A stretch of 64,000 nucleotides of DNA, taken from assembly GCA_040839025.1 (NCBI GenBank), contig JBFPJN010000001.1, positions 868,001-932,000 on the forward strand. Reading direction: 5' to 3'. Origin of the DNA: Alphaproteobacteria bacterium LSUCC0719. GTDB lineage: Bacteria; Pseudomonadota; Alphaproteobacteria; Puniceispirillales; Puniceispirillaceae. The translations under genes were made by a program, and so were the position numbers. Shown in pieces: positions 55,200-61,868 of the stretch (position 1 is the first letter of the stretch; each line of letters begins with the position of its first letter). The notes below the pieces were generated by a model. The model was not told the origin of the DNA, made no database searches, and saw only the letters and a program-made list of their open reading frames with translations.

Positions 55200-56669
55200 A
55201 TGGGCTGTGGCATGGTGGCAAGACTTACCCTGATCTTTGTGTTTTCACTGGCTGGCAGTCTTGCACATGCCTCGGACATCAATCAAACCTCATCCCGGTA
55301 TCTGCGATCGGCGATCATGTGTGATGTCGCGACCAAACCCGGTCACAAACCCAGATTTTCCGGTCGTGACAACATCATTGTCAGCGAGGTCAACTATACC
55401 TATGCGGACCTCGACGGCGACACCGTTCCCGAATTCATCACCGGTGCGTGGGACGAGCCGCTCGGGGATTACCCGTTGCCGCACCATCCCGACCACAGCG
55501 CCCGAAACAGGTCTGCCTTCCCGTATCATTTCTACAGCCGGAATGCCGACTTTGCCGTGCCGGCAAACACCAGCTTCCAGATGGCACGAAAGATCATCAC
55601 CAATGATTTCAACAATGACGGACGACATGACGTGGCCTTCATCCAGCATGGGCCGGATTTTGCGCCCTATGAGCCCCGCCACAACGACATCATGCTAAGC
55701 CAGCCCGATGGCAGCTATGAAGTCACCAGACTGCCGGGGCCGAAAAGCCTGTTCCACGGCGGAAGTTCCGGCGATATCGACAATGATGGTGATGTCGATA
55801 TTCTGGTCACGCCCGGACCCAATAACGAGGTTCTGCTCTATCTGAACAATGGTGACGGCACCTTCAGCCACAGCACGCTGTTCAGCGATATAGGGCGCAA
55901 TTACAATATGGTCCTGTGGGACGTGGATGATGACGGCAATCTGGATGTGCTGCTGGACGGACATGAAGAACCGCTGGCTATTTTCTGGGGCGATGGCACC
56001 GGGGAGTTTTCAGACAGGCAGGTCATCAGCGGCTTTGACGATCAGGTCATGCATGACATCGATTTTGCCGATTTTGACGGCGACGGAAAAATGGAACTGG
56101 CCGTCCTGTCGAGCCTGAAGGGAATGAAGAAGCGCAAGGGCTGGTATGTCGGATTCAAGATCCAGACGGTGCGCCACACAGATCGAACGTTTTCAGAGCC
56201 AGTTCTGATCCATCACAGCCCCATTTTCTGGCTCGCCTGGATCACCGCCTGTGACCTGAAAGATGATGGCAGGGTCGATCTGGTTTACGAACAGCATGGC
56301 GAGAGATGGCATGGCGAGATGATGGCCTATACAGGCCTTCTGGATTTCACGAAGATCGACAAACTGGTCTGGCGCAATGACGGGAACGGGGTGTTCTCGT
56401 TCTACAGAATTGAAGACCCGCAATATTTCGATTTTGACGAAACGTCCGCGGCGGACCGGCTGGCCCGGACCAGACTCATCGAAAAGGCACAGGGGCTTGG
56501 CCTGTCGCTGACGCATTACGACGCGCCGCAAACCTATTATCCGACCGGGGATGGAAAGACCTATCGCGGATCAGATTCTTTCCACCCGGCCAATATCCGC
56601 AATGAACCGCTGGATCCGAACGGGCCGACATCCACGGATTATTCAGGCATTGAACATGACTTTTTCTGA
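55200..56669 (+). CDS. Secreted FG-GAP/VCBS-repeat protein
   Basis: 489 residues. A signal peptide (MVARLTLIFVFSLAGSLAHAS) is evident, so the ATG at 55200 or 55212 is preferred over the long upstream frame from 54996. Several calcium-binding repeats follow: YADLDGDTVPEFI, NDFNNDGRHDVAFI, GDIDNDGDVDILV, WDVDDDGNLDVLL, ADFDGDGKMELAV and CDLKDDGRVDLVY. Probably a beta-propeller exposed outside the cytoplasm; role unknown. Confidence 0.8.
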   Translation: MGCGMVARLTLIFVFSLAGSLAHASDINQTSSRYLRSAIMCDVATKPGHKPRFSGRDNIIVSEVNYTYADLDGDTVPEFITGAWDEPLGDYPLPHHPDHSARNRSAFPYHFYSRNADFAVPANTSFQMARKIITNDFNNDGRHDVAFIQHGPDFAPYEPRHNDIMLSQPDGSYEVTRLPGPKSLFHGGSSGDIDNDGDVDILVTPGPNNEVLLYLNNGDGTFSHSTLFSDIGRNYNMVLWDVDDDGNLDVLLDGHEEPLAIFWGDGTGEFSDRQVISGFDDQVMHDIDFADFDGDGKMELAVLSSLKGMKKRKGWYVGFKIQTVRHTDRTFSEPVLIHHSPIFWLAWITACDLKDDGRVDLVYEQHGERWHGEMMAYTGLLDFTKIDKLVWRNDGNGVFSFYRIEDPQYFDFDETSAADRLARTRLIEKAQGLGLSLTHYDAPQTYYPTGDGKTYRGSDSFHPANIRNEPLDPNGPTSTDYSGIEHDFF

Positions 56670-56729
56670 CACCCGCAGGTCGCGCGCGATGGGGCATGGG
56701 CGCACCGCCGCGCCCGGGTGAACGGGGTC

Positions 56730-56742
56730 ACTCCCACTCAAT
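56730..56742. repeat. Left attachment site (attL core)
   Basis: ACTCCCACTCAAT, identical to 61871-61883. On the minus strand this copy followed by TGA reads ATT GAG TGG GAG TGA, the same Ile-Glu-Trp-Glu-stop as the guaA end, so it is probably the displaced original guaA tail. Confidence 0.85.
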
Positions 56743-56787
56743 AACGAAAACATTTTAAGTCATTGTTTCTAAACAACTTTTCAAAAG

Positions 56788-56975
56788 TTTGAAACTACTT
56801 TGAAACTCGCAAAACATAAATCAAATCAAGTGGTTAGTGATTCTTCAATGACCATAACAGTTTATCACGCATTACGAAAACAAATCATTTGTTCCACTTG
56901 TTTTCAAAACAAATGACGATTGTGTATAAATCTATAAACTATTGTTTTTGCTTATTTTTCTATTGACTTTGAAAC
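56788..56975. repeat. Left cluster of TTTGAAAC repeats (integrase arm sites)
   Basis: The octamer TTTGAAAC starts at 56788, 56799 and 56968, all in the same orientation. The first pair is 11 bases apart, as in the right cluster. A palindrome AACTTTT-C-AAAAGTT at 56775-56789 adjoins. Confidence 0.6.
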
Positions 56976-56991
56976 AACTTTTCGCTATAAT
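56963..56991 (+). promoter_or_regulatory. Sigma-70-type promoter for the serine recombinase gene
   Basis: TTGACT at 56963-56968 and TATAAT at 56986-56991 are separated by 17 bases, close to consensus. One TTTGAAAC repeat lies in the spacer, so a protein bound there could switch the promoter off. Confidence 0.7.
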
Positions 56992-57031
56992 TTCAGTATG
57001 ATAATGGTGAAATTTTGAAAGGGGTTTGAAA

Positions 57032-57622
57032 GTGAAAGTTTCCATCTATGCTCGCATTTCAACAGACAATCTTGGACAGGATGTTGACCGTCAGTTGCAC
57101 GAGGTTCGTGCCTACTGCGAACGGATGGAATACGAGGTTGTAGAAGAATATGTTGATGAGGGATTTGCCCGAACAACCCGTAACCGCCCTGCTCTAGACA
57201 AACTCATCAAAAATGCTCGTCAAAGGAAGTTCAAGTTGGTGGTTAGTGATGAACTCTCACGATTTGCTGGAACACCTGCCCTACTTCTAAACCTTCTTGA
57301 AGAACTGAAACTCTGGAATGTAAATCTGGTGTCAGTCAAAGAAAGTATAGATACCTCAACACCGATGGGTGAGATGGTTGCAACGATGTTGTCTGCCATT
57401 TCCAAAATGGAACTCTTCAACATCAGTCACCGTGTGAAGTCTGGTATCGCAAATGCCAGACGCAAAGGTGACGGAAGTTGGGGTAAAAAATCCAACCTTA
57501 CGGATGAAGTGAAGGAACAAATCCTACAGAAACGAAACGAAGGTTGGGGTTTCCGTAAACTCACCAAAGAGTTCAAGGTTTCTAATCAAACACTGCGTAA
57601 GTTTTTGCCAGAGTTTGCGTAA
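57032..57622 (+). CDS. Serine recombinase (resolvase/invertase type)
   Basis: 196 residues. VSIYARIST contains the catalytic serine preceded by the conserved arginine. The catalytic domain continues through VSDELSRFAGTPALLLNLLEEL and a long helix ending GEMVATMLSAISKMEL. A C-terminal helix-turn-helix (GWGFRKLTKEFKVSNQTLRKFL) binds DNA. GTG at 57032 is preceded by GAAAGGGG. Such enzymes resolve replicon dimers or invert DNA. It follows a consensus promoter and is the first gene inside attL. Confidence 0.87.
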   Translation: MKVSIYARISTDNLGQDVDRQLHEVRAYCERMEYEVVEEYVDEGFARTTRNRPALDKLIKNARQRKFKLVVSDELSRFAGTPALLLNLLEELKLWNVNLVSVKESIDTSTPMGEMVATMLSAISKMELFNISHRVKSGIANARRKGDGSWGKKSNLTDEVKEQILQKRNEGWGFRKLTKEFKVSNQTLRKFLPEFA

Positions 57623-57640
57623 GTTTTAGGATGCTTGCGT

Positions 57641-57657
57641 AAAGTGTGACGCACTTT
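57641..57657 (+). terminator. Short stem-loop after the serine recombinase gene
   Basis: AAAGTG-TGACG-CACTTT, a 6-bp perfect stem 19 bases past the stop codon. No T run follows. Confidence 0.35.
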
Positions 57658-57695
57658 GGGGTAAGTCATATGAAAGTGAGAGATATTCTAAATAT

Positions 57696-57788
57696 ATGAA
57701 CAGAAAGATTAGAAAAAATAGGATGTCGTTTTCTTTCTTATCTGTTGTTTATGAGGTGAAAAAAACAAAACGAGATGGACAAGAATAA
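57696..57788 (+). CDS. Possible 30-residue basic peptide
   Basis: ATG at 57696 opens a lysine/arginine-rich frame (NRKIRKNRMSF, then KKTKRDGQE) that overlaps the Rep start by 14 bases. CTAAATATATG precedes it. No clear ribosome site. May be a leader peptide coupled to Rep, or chance. Confidence 0.25.
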   Translation: MNRKIRKNRMSFSFLSVVYEVKKTKRDGQE

Positions 57789-58509
57789 AGAACTACGACT
57801 TTGGAAAGACTACTTGATGATGAAATGGGAAGAAGGTTGCTCCTTGCCTTCTACCCATTGTGATTGTGATGAACCGGAGTCCTTTGCTTGTTGGAAAAAA
57901 CATCTCTCAAGTGACGAATACAAAGTAATCAAAAAGGGTTTCAGTAAATGGATTTTCCAAAACCATTTTGCCCAGATGAACTTTACGCATCGCATTGATA
58001 TTGAACCTTCACCTTCCCAACCTTTGTCGTATCCAGAGTTGTGCGAAAGGTTGAGACTCTTGCTATTCAAGATGAACAAGAAACACTTGTCTCGTAGATG
58101 GGAAAAAAGAAAACCAGAGGACAAGTTTTGGGTTATGGGTTTCCAAGAAGGTGATGTGACAGGTGATAAACACCAGTTGCATTATCACCTTCTGCTGCAC
58201 TCACCAAAGAACCACGATGCAAATGCTTGGAACGATTTGTATTGGAAATGGATGGTAGGTGAAGGAACAAAACACAACTCAAACAAACGAAAGAAAGTGT
58301 TTTATCAAACGAAGGATGCCTTCCATTTTGCTACCGAGAGTTTAGTTGAACACCCTTATTTTCAAGTCCAAAAGATAAGGAATAAGGTTGGTTCAACCAA
58401 ATACGCATCTAAAAAGATGCACTTTGATGATTATGACAATCATTTCTTTATTGGTGTGGATGAGAAACAAAACACCGACAAAGAACTGATGAAAATGCGA
58501 CAGAAATAA
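57775..58509 (+). CDS. HUH-superfamily rolling-circle replication initiator (Rep)
   Basis: 244 residues. Three motifs are in the Rep order: motif 1 FTHRIDI (about residue 67), motif 2 QLHYHLLLHSP with the metal-binding H-x-H (about 138), and motif 3 GSTKYASKKM with a single tyrosine and a lysine three residues on (about 206). The spacing fits a single-tyrosine plasmid or ssDNA-phage Rep that nicks the double-strand origin. An N-terminal Cys/His-rich stretch (CSLPSTHCDCDEPESFACW) could bind zinc. ATG at 57775, weak ribosome site. Confidence 0.72.
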   Translation: MDKNKELRLWKDYLMMKWEEGCSLPSTHCDCDEPESFACWKKHLSSDEYKVIKKGFSKWIFQNHFAQMNFTHRIDIEPSPSQPLSYPELCERLRLLLFKMNKKHLSRRWEKRKPEDKFWVMGFQEGDVTGDKHQLHYHLLLHSPKNHDANAWNDLYWKWMVGEGTKHNSNKRKKVFYQTKDAFHFATESLVEHPYFQVQKIRNKVGSTKYASKKMHFDDYDNHFFIGVDEKQNTDKELMKMRQK

Positions 58510-58624
58510 CAACCACTAATCAGTCTCTATGCGTTGCGTCTGCCGATAGGGATATGTGGTTGAGTAGAACGGTGGAAACATTGGTTTCCCTCGCATCTTA
58601 TTCTATTGCCTAAAGGAAACAGAG
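58510..58624 (+). other. Gap with a stem-loop after rep
   Basis: A 6-bp stem GGAAAC-ATTG-GTTTCC at 58574-58589 sits downstream of rep. It may be part of the rolling-circle origin or a terminator. The sequence leading to the next ATG (AAAGGAAACAGAG) closely resembles that at 59235. Confidence 0.35.
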
Positions 58625-58708
58625 ATGAAGAAACTGATTATTTATTTCAACACTCCTTTTCCTAGAGATCGCTACACAAAAGATGCTTATTGTGAATATT
58701 ACTGTTAA
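58625..58708 (+). CDS. Possible 27-residue protein
   Basis: ATG preceded by AAAGGAAACAGAG, a good ribosome site. The frame reads KKLIIYFNTPFPRDRYTKDA and ends in CEYYC-stop. Similarity of its leader with that of the 59249 gene argues for real translation. No family recognised. Confidence 0.35.
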   Translation: MKKLIIYFNTPFPRDRYTKDAYCEYYC

Positions 58709-58768
58709 GAGTTAGTAATTCAGAACAAACATAAATTTGAGTTTGAGATACATTTTTGGGGGTGCTCA

Positions 58769-59212
58769 GTGGTTTCAATTCGTCCGTTAAGTGTGTCAGA
58801 TTATGATGATTGGTTAGAGGTTTATAGAGTTTATGCAGAACACTACCAATCAGAACTAACTGAAGAGGGGGTGTCTACAACTTGGAATTGGTTGATGGAT
58901 AACGAAAACCCTCTGACTGGAATTGTTGCCGATTTTGACGGCAAATTGATTGGTCTCGCACATTTCAGGGCATTACCTAATCCACTTAGAGCGATAAATG
59001 TAGGTTTTTTGCATGATTTAGTGGTTATACCTCAAGAGAGAGGAAGCGATGCCGCACAACTTTTGATGGACGAAATAAAATCAATCGGCAAACGAGAGAA
59101 ATGGACAAAAATCCGATGGAATACAAAAGATGATAATTATCGTGCCCGAGCATTTTATGACAAAGTTGCGACAAAAACTAATTGGACTGTGTATGAAATA
59201 GAATTGGACTAA
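58769..59212 (+). CDS. GNAT-family N-acetyltransferase
   Basis: 147 residues. IRPLSVSDYDDWLEVYRVYAEHY opens the fold; GFLHDLVVIPQERGSDAAQLLMDEI is the acetyl-CoA-binding region (the usual RGxGxG/A reads RGSDAA), and WNTKDDNYRARAFYDKVA is motif B. GTG start with GGGGGTG upstream. Acetyl group acceptor unknown; in mobile elements such genes are often cargo for toxin or drug modification. Confidence 0.8.
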   Translation: MVSIRPLSVSDYDDWLEVYRVYAEHYQSELTEEGVSTTWNWLMDNENPLTGIVADFDGKLIGLAHFRALPNPLRAINVGFLHDLVVIPQERGSDAAQLLMDEIKSIGKREKWTKIRWNTKDDNYRARAFYDKVATKTNWTVYEIELD

Positions 59213-59227
59213 ATATCCCCCCTAAAT

Positions 59228-59248
59228 ACCTCTGAAAGGAACAGAGGT
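59228..59248 (+). promoter_or_regulatory. Hairpin hiding the ribosome-binding site of the next gene
   Basis: ACCTCTG-AAAGGAA-CAGAGGT is a perfect 7-bp stem; the loop holds the Shine-Dalgarno AAGGA and the stem ends directly at the ATG. It could control translation initiation or present the SD in a loop. Confidence 0.6.
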
Positions 59249-59449
59249 ATGGACATACATCAACTCAAACAACGCATAGACGCATCGGGTAAGAAACTCG
59301 TCACGCTCGGTAACGAATACATCAAATCAAAAGATGAGATTGCCGCACGGAAGGTGCTGGTGAAGATGTTTGGTGAGATTTCTCAACAGACATTGCTGCT
59401 GGGTGAACAAAACGCTCAGATGGATAGGAATCAGAAAGGACTTAAATGA
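59249..59449 (+). CDS. Small helical protein, unknown function
   Basis: 66 residues, almost entirely helical with a heptad-like pattern (HQLKQRIDASGKKLVTLGNE) and a basic end. Overlaps the next gene by four bases (ATGA). I know no family. The ribosome site lies in a hairpin loop. Confidence 0.65.
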   Translation: MDIHQLKQRIDASGKKLVTLGNEYIKSKDEIAARKVLVKMFGEISQQTLLLGEQNAQMDRNQKGLK

Positions 59450-59652
59450 AGATAACTCACGATTATGCCGCAAGAATTGACTACGACCTTTGGATGGATT
59501 GTCTGAAGGTGAAACAACTGGACGCTGCCACCACCAGTATCAACTCAATGGTAAATGAAGGACTGAAGATGGTTCGTGACAGAAAGATGCAGGAGATTAC
59601 TGCTCAGAGGAAACGAAGAAACACTCTGCAGTCTATGATGAACCTCTAGATT
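59446..59652 (+). CDS. Small basic protein, possible ribbon-helix-helix DNA-binding type
   Basis: 67 residues. A beta-like start (KITHDYAARIDYDLWMDCLKVKQ) then two helices with many basic residues (VRDRKMQEITAQRKRRNTLQ). The pattern is compatible with an RHH regulator or a copy-control protein but the match is weak. Coupled by overlap with the 59249 gene. Confidence 0.55.
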
Positions 59653-59944
59653 CACCTCAAAACAGGGTGTTGTTATTACCCTTCATTTGAACTGGAATTA
59701 GGATTTTTCTAAACCACTGCTTTTATTATGTTTTTATTTTTATGGTTTTGGGTGATTTGGGGTAGTCCAGAACAGATGTAATGACAACACCTACCCCCTA
59801 AAACTGACAACAGTTTTCTAATCTATAACTCCAATACTAACTTCCACAGATATGTTAGGTTGGTTGTATGACTAACTATGTTTTAGAAAACGGGACGATT
59901 CTGGACAGTTGGTCAAGAACCAATGGTTGGTAATTTTATAAAAT
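59653..59944. other. Structured non-coding segment of the island
   Basis: Rich in inverted repeats: GGGGTAG 59759 / CTACCCC 59791; AAAACTG-ACAA-CAGTTTT 59800-59817; GTTTTCTAA 59813 / TTAGAAAAC 59883; GTCCAGAA 59765 / TTCTGGAC 59899. The last two pairs are nested. It lies between convergent genes. It may be a replication origin, a non-coding RNA or a double terminator. Confidence 0.5.
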
Positions 59945-60376
59945 TTAGACTAAAATTGATGGCACCCAGCAGAATCCATTATCGTCAAGTATGTAACATT
60001 CTCTCATACCATGAGGTTTATTCATTGAATTAGATAAAATAACATAATTTTCTTTTCTTGCTCTTTCTTCTGCCTTGTCAGGATCACAACCTAAAACTCT
60101 TAATTCTATTCCTAATCCTTTCTGTTTAGAATTTTTTATAATATTTATATACGGGTGAGAATCATAAGTATGATATGAATGGATACACCATCTACTTCCA
60201 AACCCTTCTATTGCTGCAAAATCAGGATCTTGGTATATAATTTTAGCATCAATAATTTTTTGTAAAAAATGTATTGAACGTTCAATGTCCTCAACTAATA
60301 AATTTATGGTTAAACCTGATAAATCCTTAGAGTATTCACTAGCAGGTTTCCAAGGATCTTTTTTTCTTAATTTCAT
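59945..60376 (-). CDS. VOC family protein
   Basis: 143 residues, very AT-rich gene. LTINLLVEDIERSIHFLQKIIDAKIIYQ opens the fold and ECYILDDNGFCWVPS closes it, where the usual glutamate metal ligand of DPDGN-x-x-E is missing. Two histidines in CIHSYHTYDSHP could bind metal. Could be cargo. Function unknown. Confidence 0.7.
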   Translation of the reverse strand: MKLRKKDPWKPASEYSKDLSGLTINLLVEDIERSIHFLQKIIDAKIIYQDPDFAAIEGFGSRWCIHSYHTYDSHPYINIIKNSKQKGLGIELRVLGCDPDKAEERARKENYVILSNSMNKPHGMRECYILDDNGFCWVPSILV

Positions 60377-60410
60377 AACTATTCCAATTCAAATAAGAGG
60401 TTAAAAGTAT

Positions 60411-61715
60411 TTAAGTTAAAACAACATCACTAAATGCGTCATCTCTCTCAACATCTCTCGTAATGTAATCCATCATATTTTCAACTTTTGCACTATCGTA
60501 ATGCTGTTCAATGAAACGAACAGAACAACCCATAACCTTTGCCAGAGTGCGAATATCAACTCTACCGAACTGCAATCGGTATGTCGCAAAGGTGTGACGA
60601 AGACAATAATAGGAATAGTCGTTTGGACTATCTACCAAACCACTTTCTTTCATTATCATTTTCCAAATTTTGTATAGAAGTTTCCGTGCCACTGGTTGCC
60701 CTGTATCAACATCTGCGAACACATAATCCATCTGGTGGGTGTGTTTTGAGTATGATTTTATGCGTTTGAAGAAATCGCCTCGCATACCAATTGCTGTTCT
60801 AGTTTTTCCTACCTTTGAGGTTTCTGCCTCAACTCTTATTTGGACATTAGGGTATTTGTTTTCACCCTTTTTAACTTCAACGCAGTTCCACTTGAGAAAT
60901 CTTGCCTCGCCAAAACGAAGTCCAGTGTTGGAAAGGATAAGGATGAAATCCCTTACCAATTGACGATAGTAGAGTTCTCTCTCGTCAGTGATCTTTTTGG
61001 TGTAATTGTTAAGATATGAATAGAGAGTTCTGTAATCATCCCTTGTGAATGATGTTCTGCTATCCACATTGATGCGTTTAATTTCACTCCAAACAGGTAA
61101 TCTGTCTTGGTTGATGAAACCTCTTTCCAACGCAAACTTATACATATGCCCCAAAGTTGCCCTCTCGTTAACCAGAGTGACATCTCTTACCTTAGGGTGA
61201 TGTTTGCGTCTAAACAGATAGTAGTCCTTGTATCTATCTCGTGTAATCGTATCCAACTTGCGATCTGCACCAACAAAGTCAAGGAAGTGTTTGAGTTGGG
61301 TTTTGATGGTGACTAATCGCCCTGCGGTGATAAAACCACCATCCACTCTGTCTTGCTGATATTGGGTATATTTCTCAACCAAATCACTTGCTGTGATGGT
61401 AAAGATTTTTTGCCCTGTATCTATCTTACCCATCGTTGCGTAGTAGATTTGTCGTGCCTTCTCTTTCGCCTCTTCCAACGATTTAGTTCGTAGAGACTTT
61501 TTAAGGTATTTCTTTTCTGCGTGTATCCAACAACGCATCTGCCAGACTTCACCCGATTGCTTGGTGCGAATAAGTTTCACTGCTCCATCACAAACATCGT
61601 GTTCTTCTGTGTAGAACTTACTCGTAAGTCCATTTGCGTGAGTTGAACGAGGTGGAACTTCGCCGATACGGAGATCGCCGTGCATATCTCTACCTTGTTC
61701 GTCTTTAGAACTCAT
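60411..61715 (-). CDS. Tyrosine recombinase (integrase)
   Basis: 434 residues. An N-terminal arm-binding and core-binding part (KKYLKKSLRTKSLEEAKEKARQIYY, a SAM-like domain around 110-230) precedes the catalytic domain. The conserved residues are visible: Arg in NTGLRFGEARFL, His-x-x-Arg in YCLRHTFATYRL, and Tyr in FIEQHYDSAKVENM. It would catalyse site-specific insertion at guaA. The ATG at 61715 is used; a TTG three codons upstream is possible. Gene ends facing inward; upstream it meets the right repeat cluster and attR. Confidence 0.92.
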   Translation of the reverse strand: MSSKDEQGRDMHGDLRIGEVPPRSTHANGLTSKFYTEEHDVCDGAVKLIRTKQSGEVWQMRCWIHAEKKYLKKSLRTKSLEEAKEKARQIYYATMGKIDTGQKIFTITASDLVEKYTQYQQDRVDGGFITAGRLVTIKTQLKHFLDFVGADRKLDTITRDRYKDYYLFRRKHHPKVRDVTLVNERATLGHMYKFALERGFINQDRLPVWSEIKRINVDSRTSFTRDDYRTLYSYLNNYTKKITDERELYYRQLVRDFILILSNTGLRFGEARFLKWNCVEVKKGENKYPNVQIRVEAETSKVGKTRTAIGMRGDFFKRIKSYSKHTHQMDYVFADVDTGQPVARKLLYKIWKMIMKESGLVDSPNDYSYYCLRHTFATYRLQFGRVDIRTLAKVMGCSVRFIEQHYDSAKVENMMDYITRDVERDDAFSDVVLT

Positions 61716-61736
61716 TGAGTTCAATAATCCTCAATC

Positions 61737-61806
61737 TTTGAAACTTTCTTTGAAAGAATCCACCAGAAATCCAGTAAAGTCAAGGACTTTGAAACAAGTT
61801 TGAAAC
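61737..61806. repeat. Right cluster of TTTGAAAC repeats (integrase arm sites)
   Basis: TTTGAAAC starts at 61737, 61788 and 61799, with a variant TTTGAAAG at 61749. The 61788/61799 pair has the same 11-base spacing and orientation as the left pair 56788/56799. They lie in the integrase promoter region, so integrase binding may also control its own gene. Confidence 0.65.
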
Positions 61807-61868
61807 TAATTTATTTTATAAAAAATCATTATAATTCAATATTTTAGTTATTTTTAAAAGGAGAGAAC

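Noticed and set aside
59653-59944. Integron attC site
   Set aside because: Inverted repeats and GTTAG/CTAAC words are present, but the required RYYYAAC/GTTRRRY pair with proper spacing was not found and no integron integrase is present.
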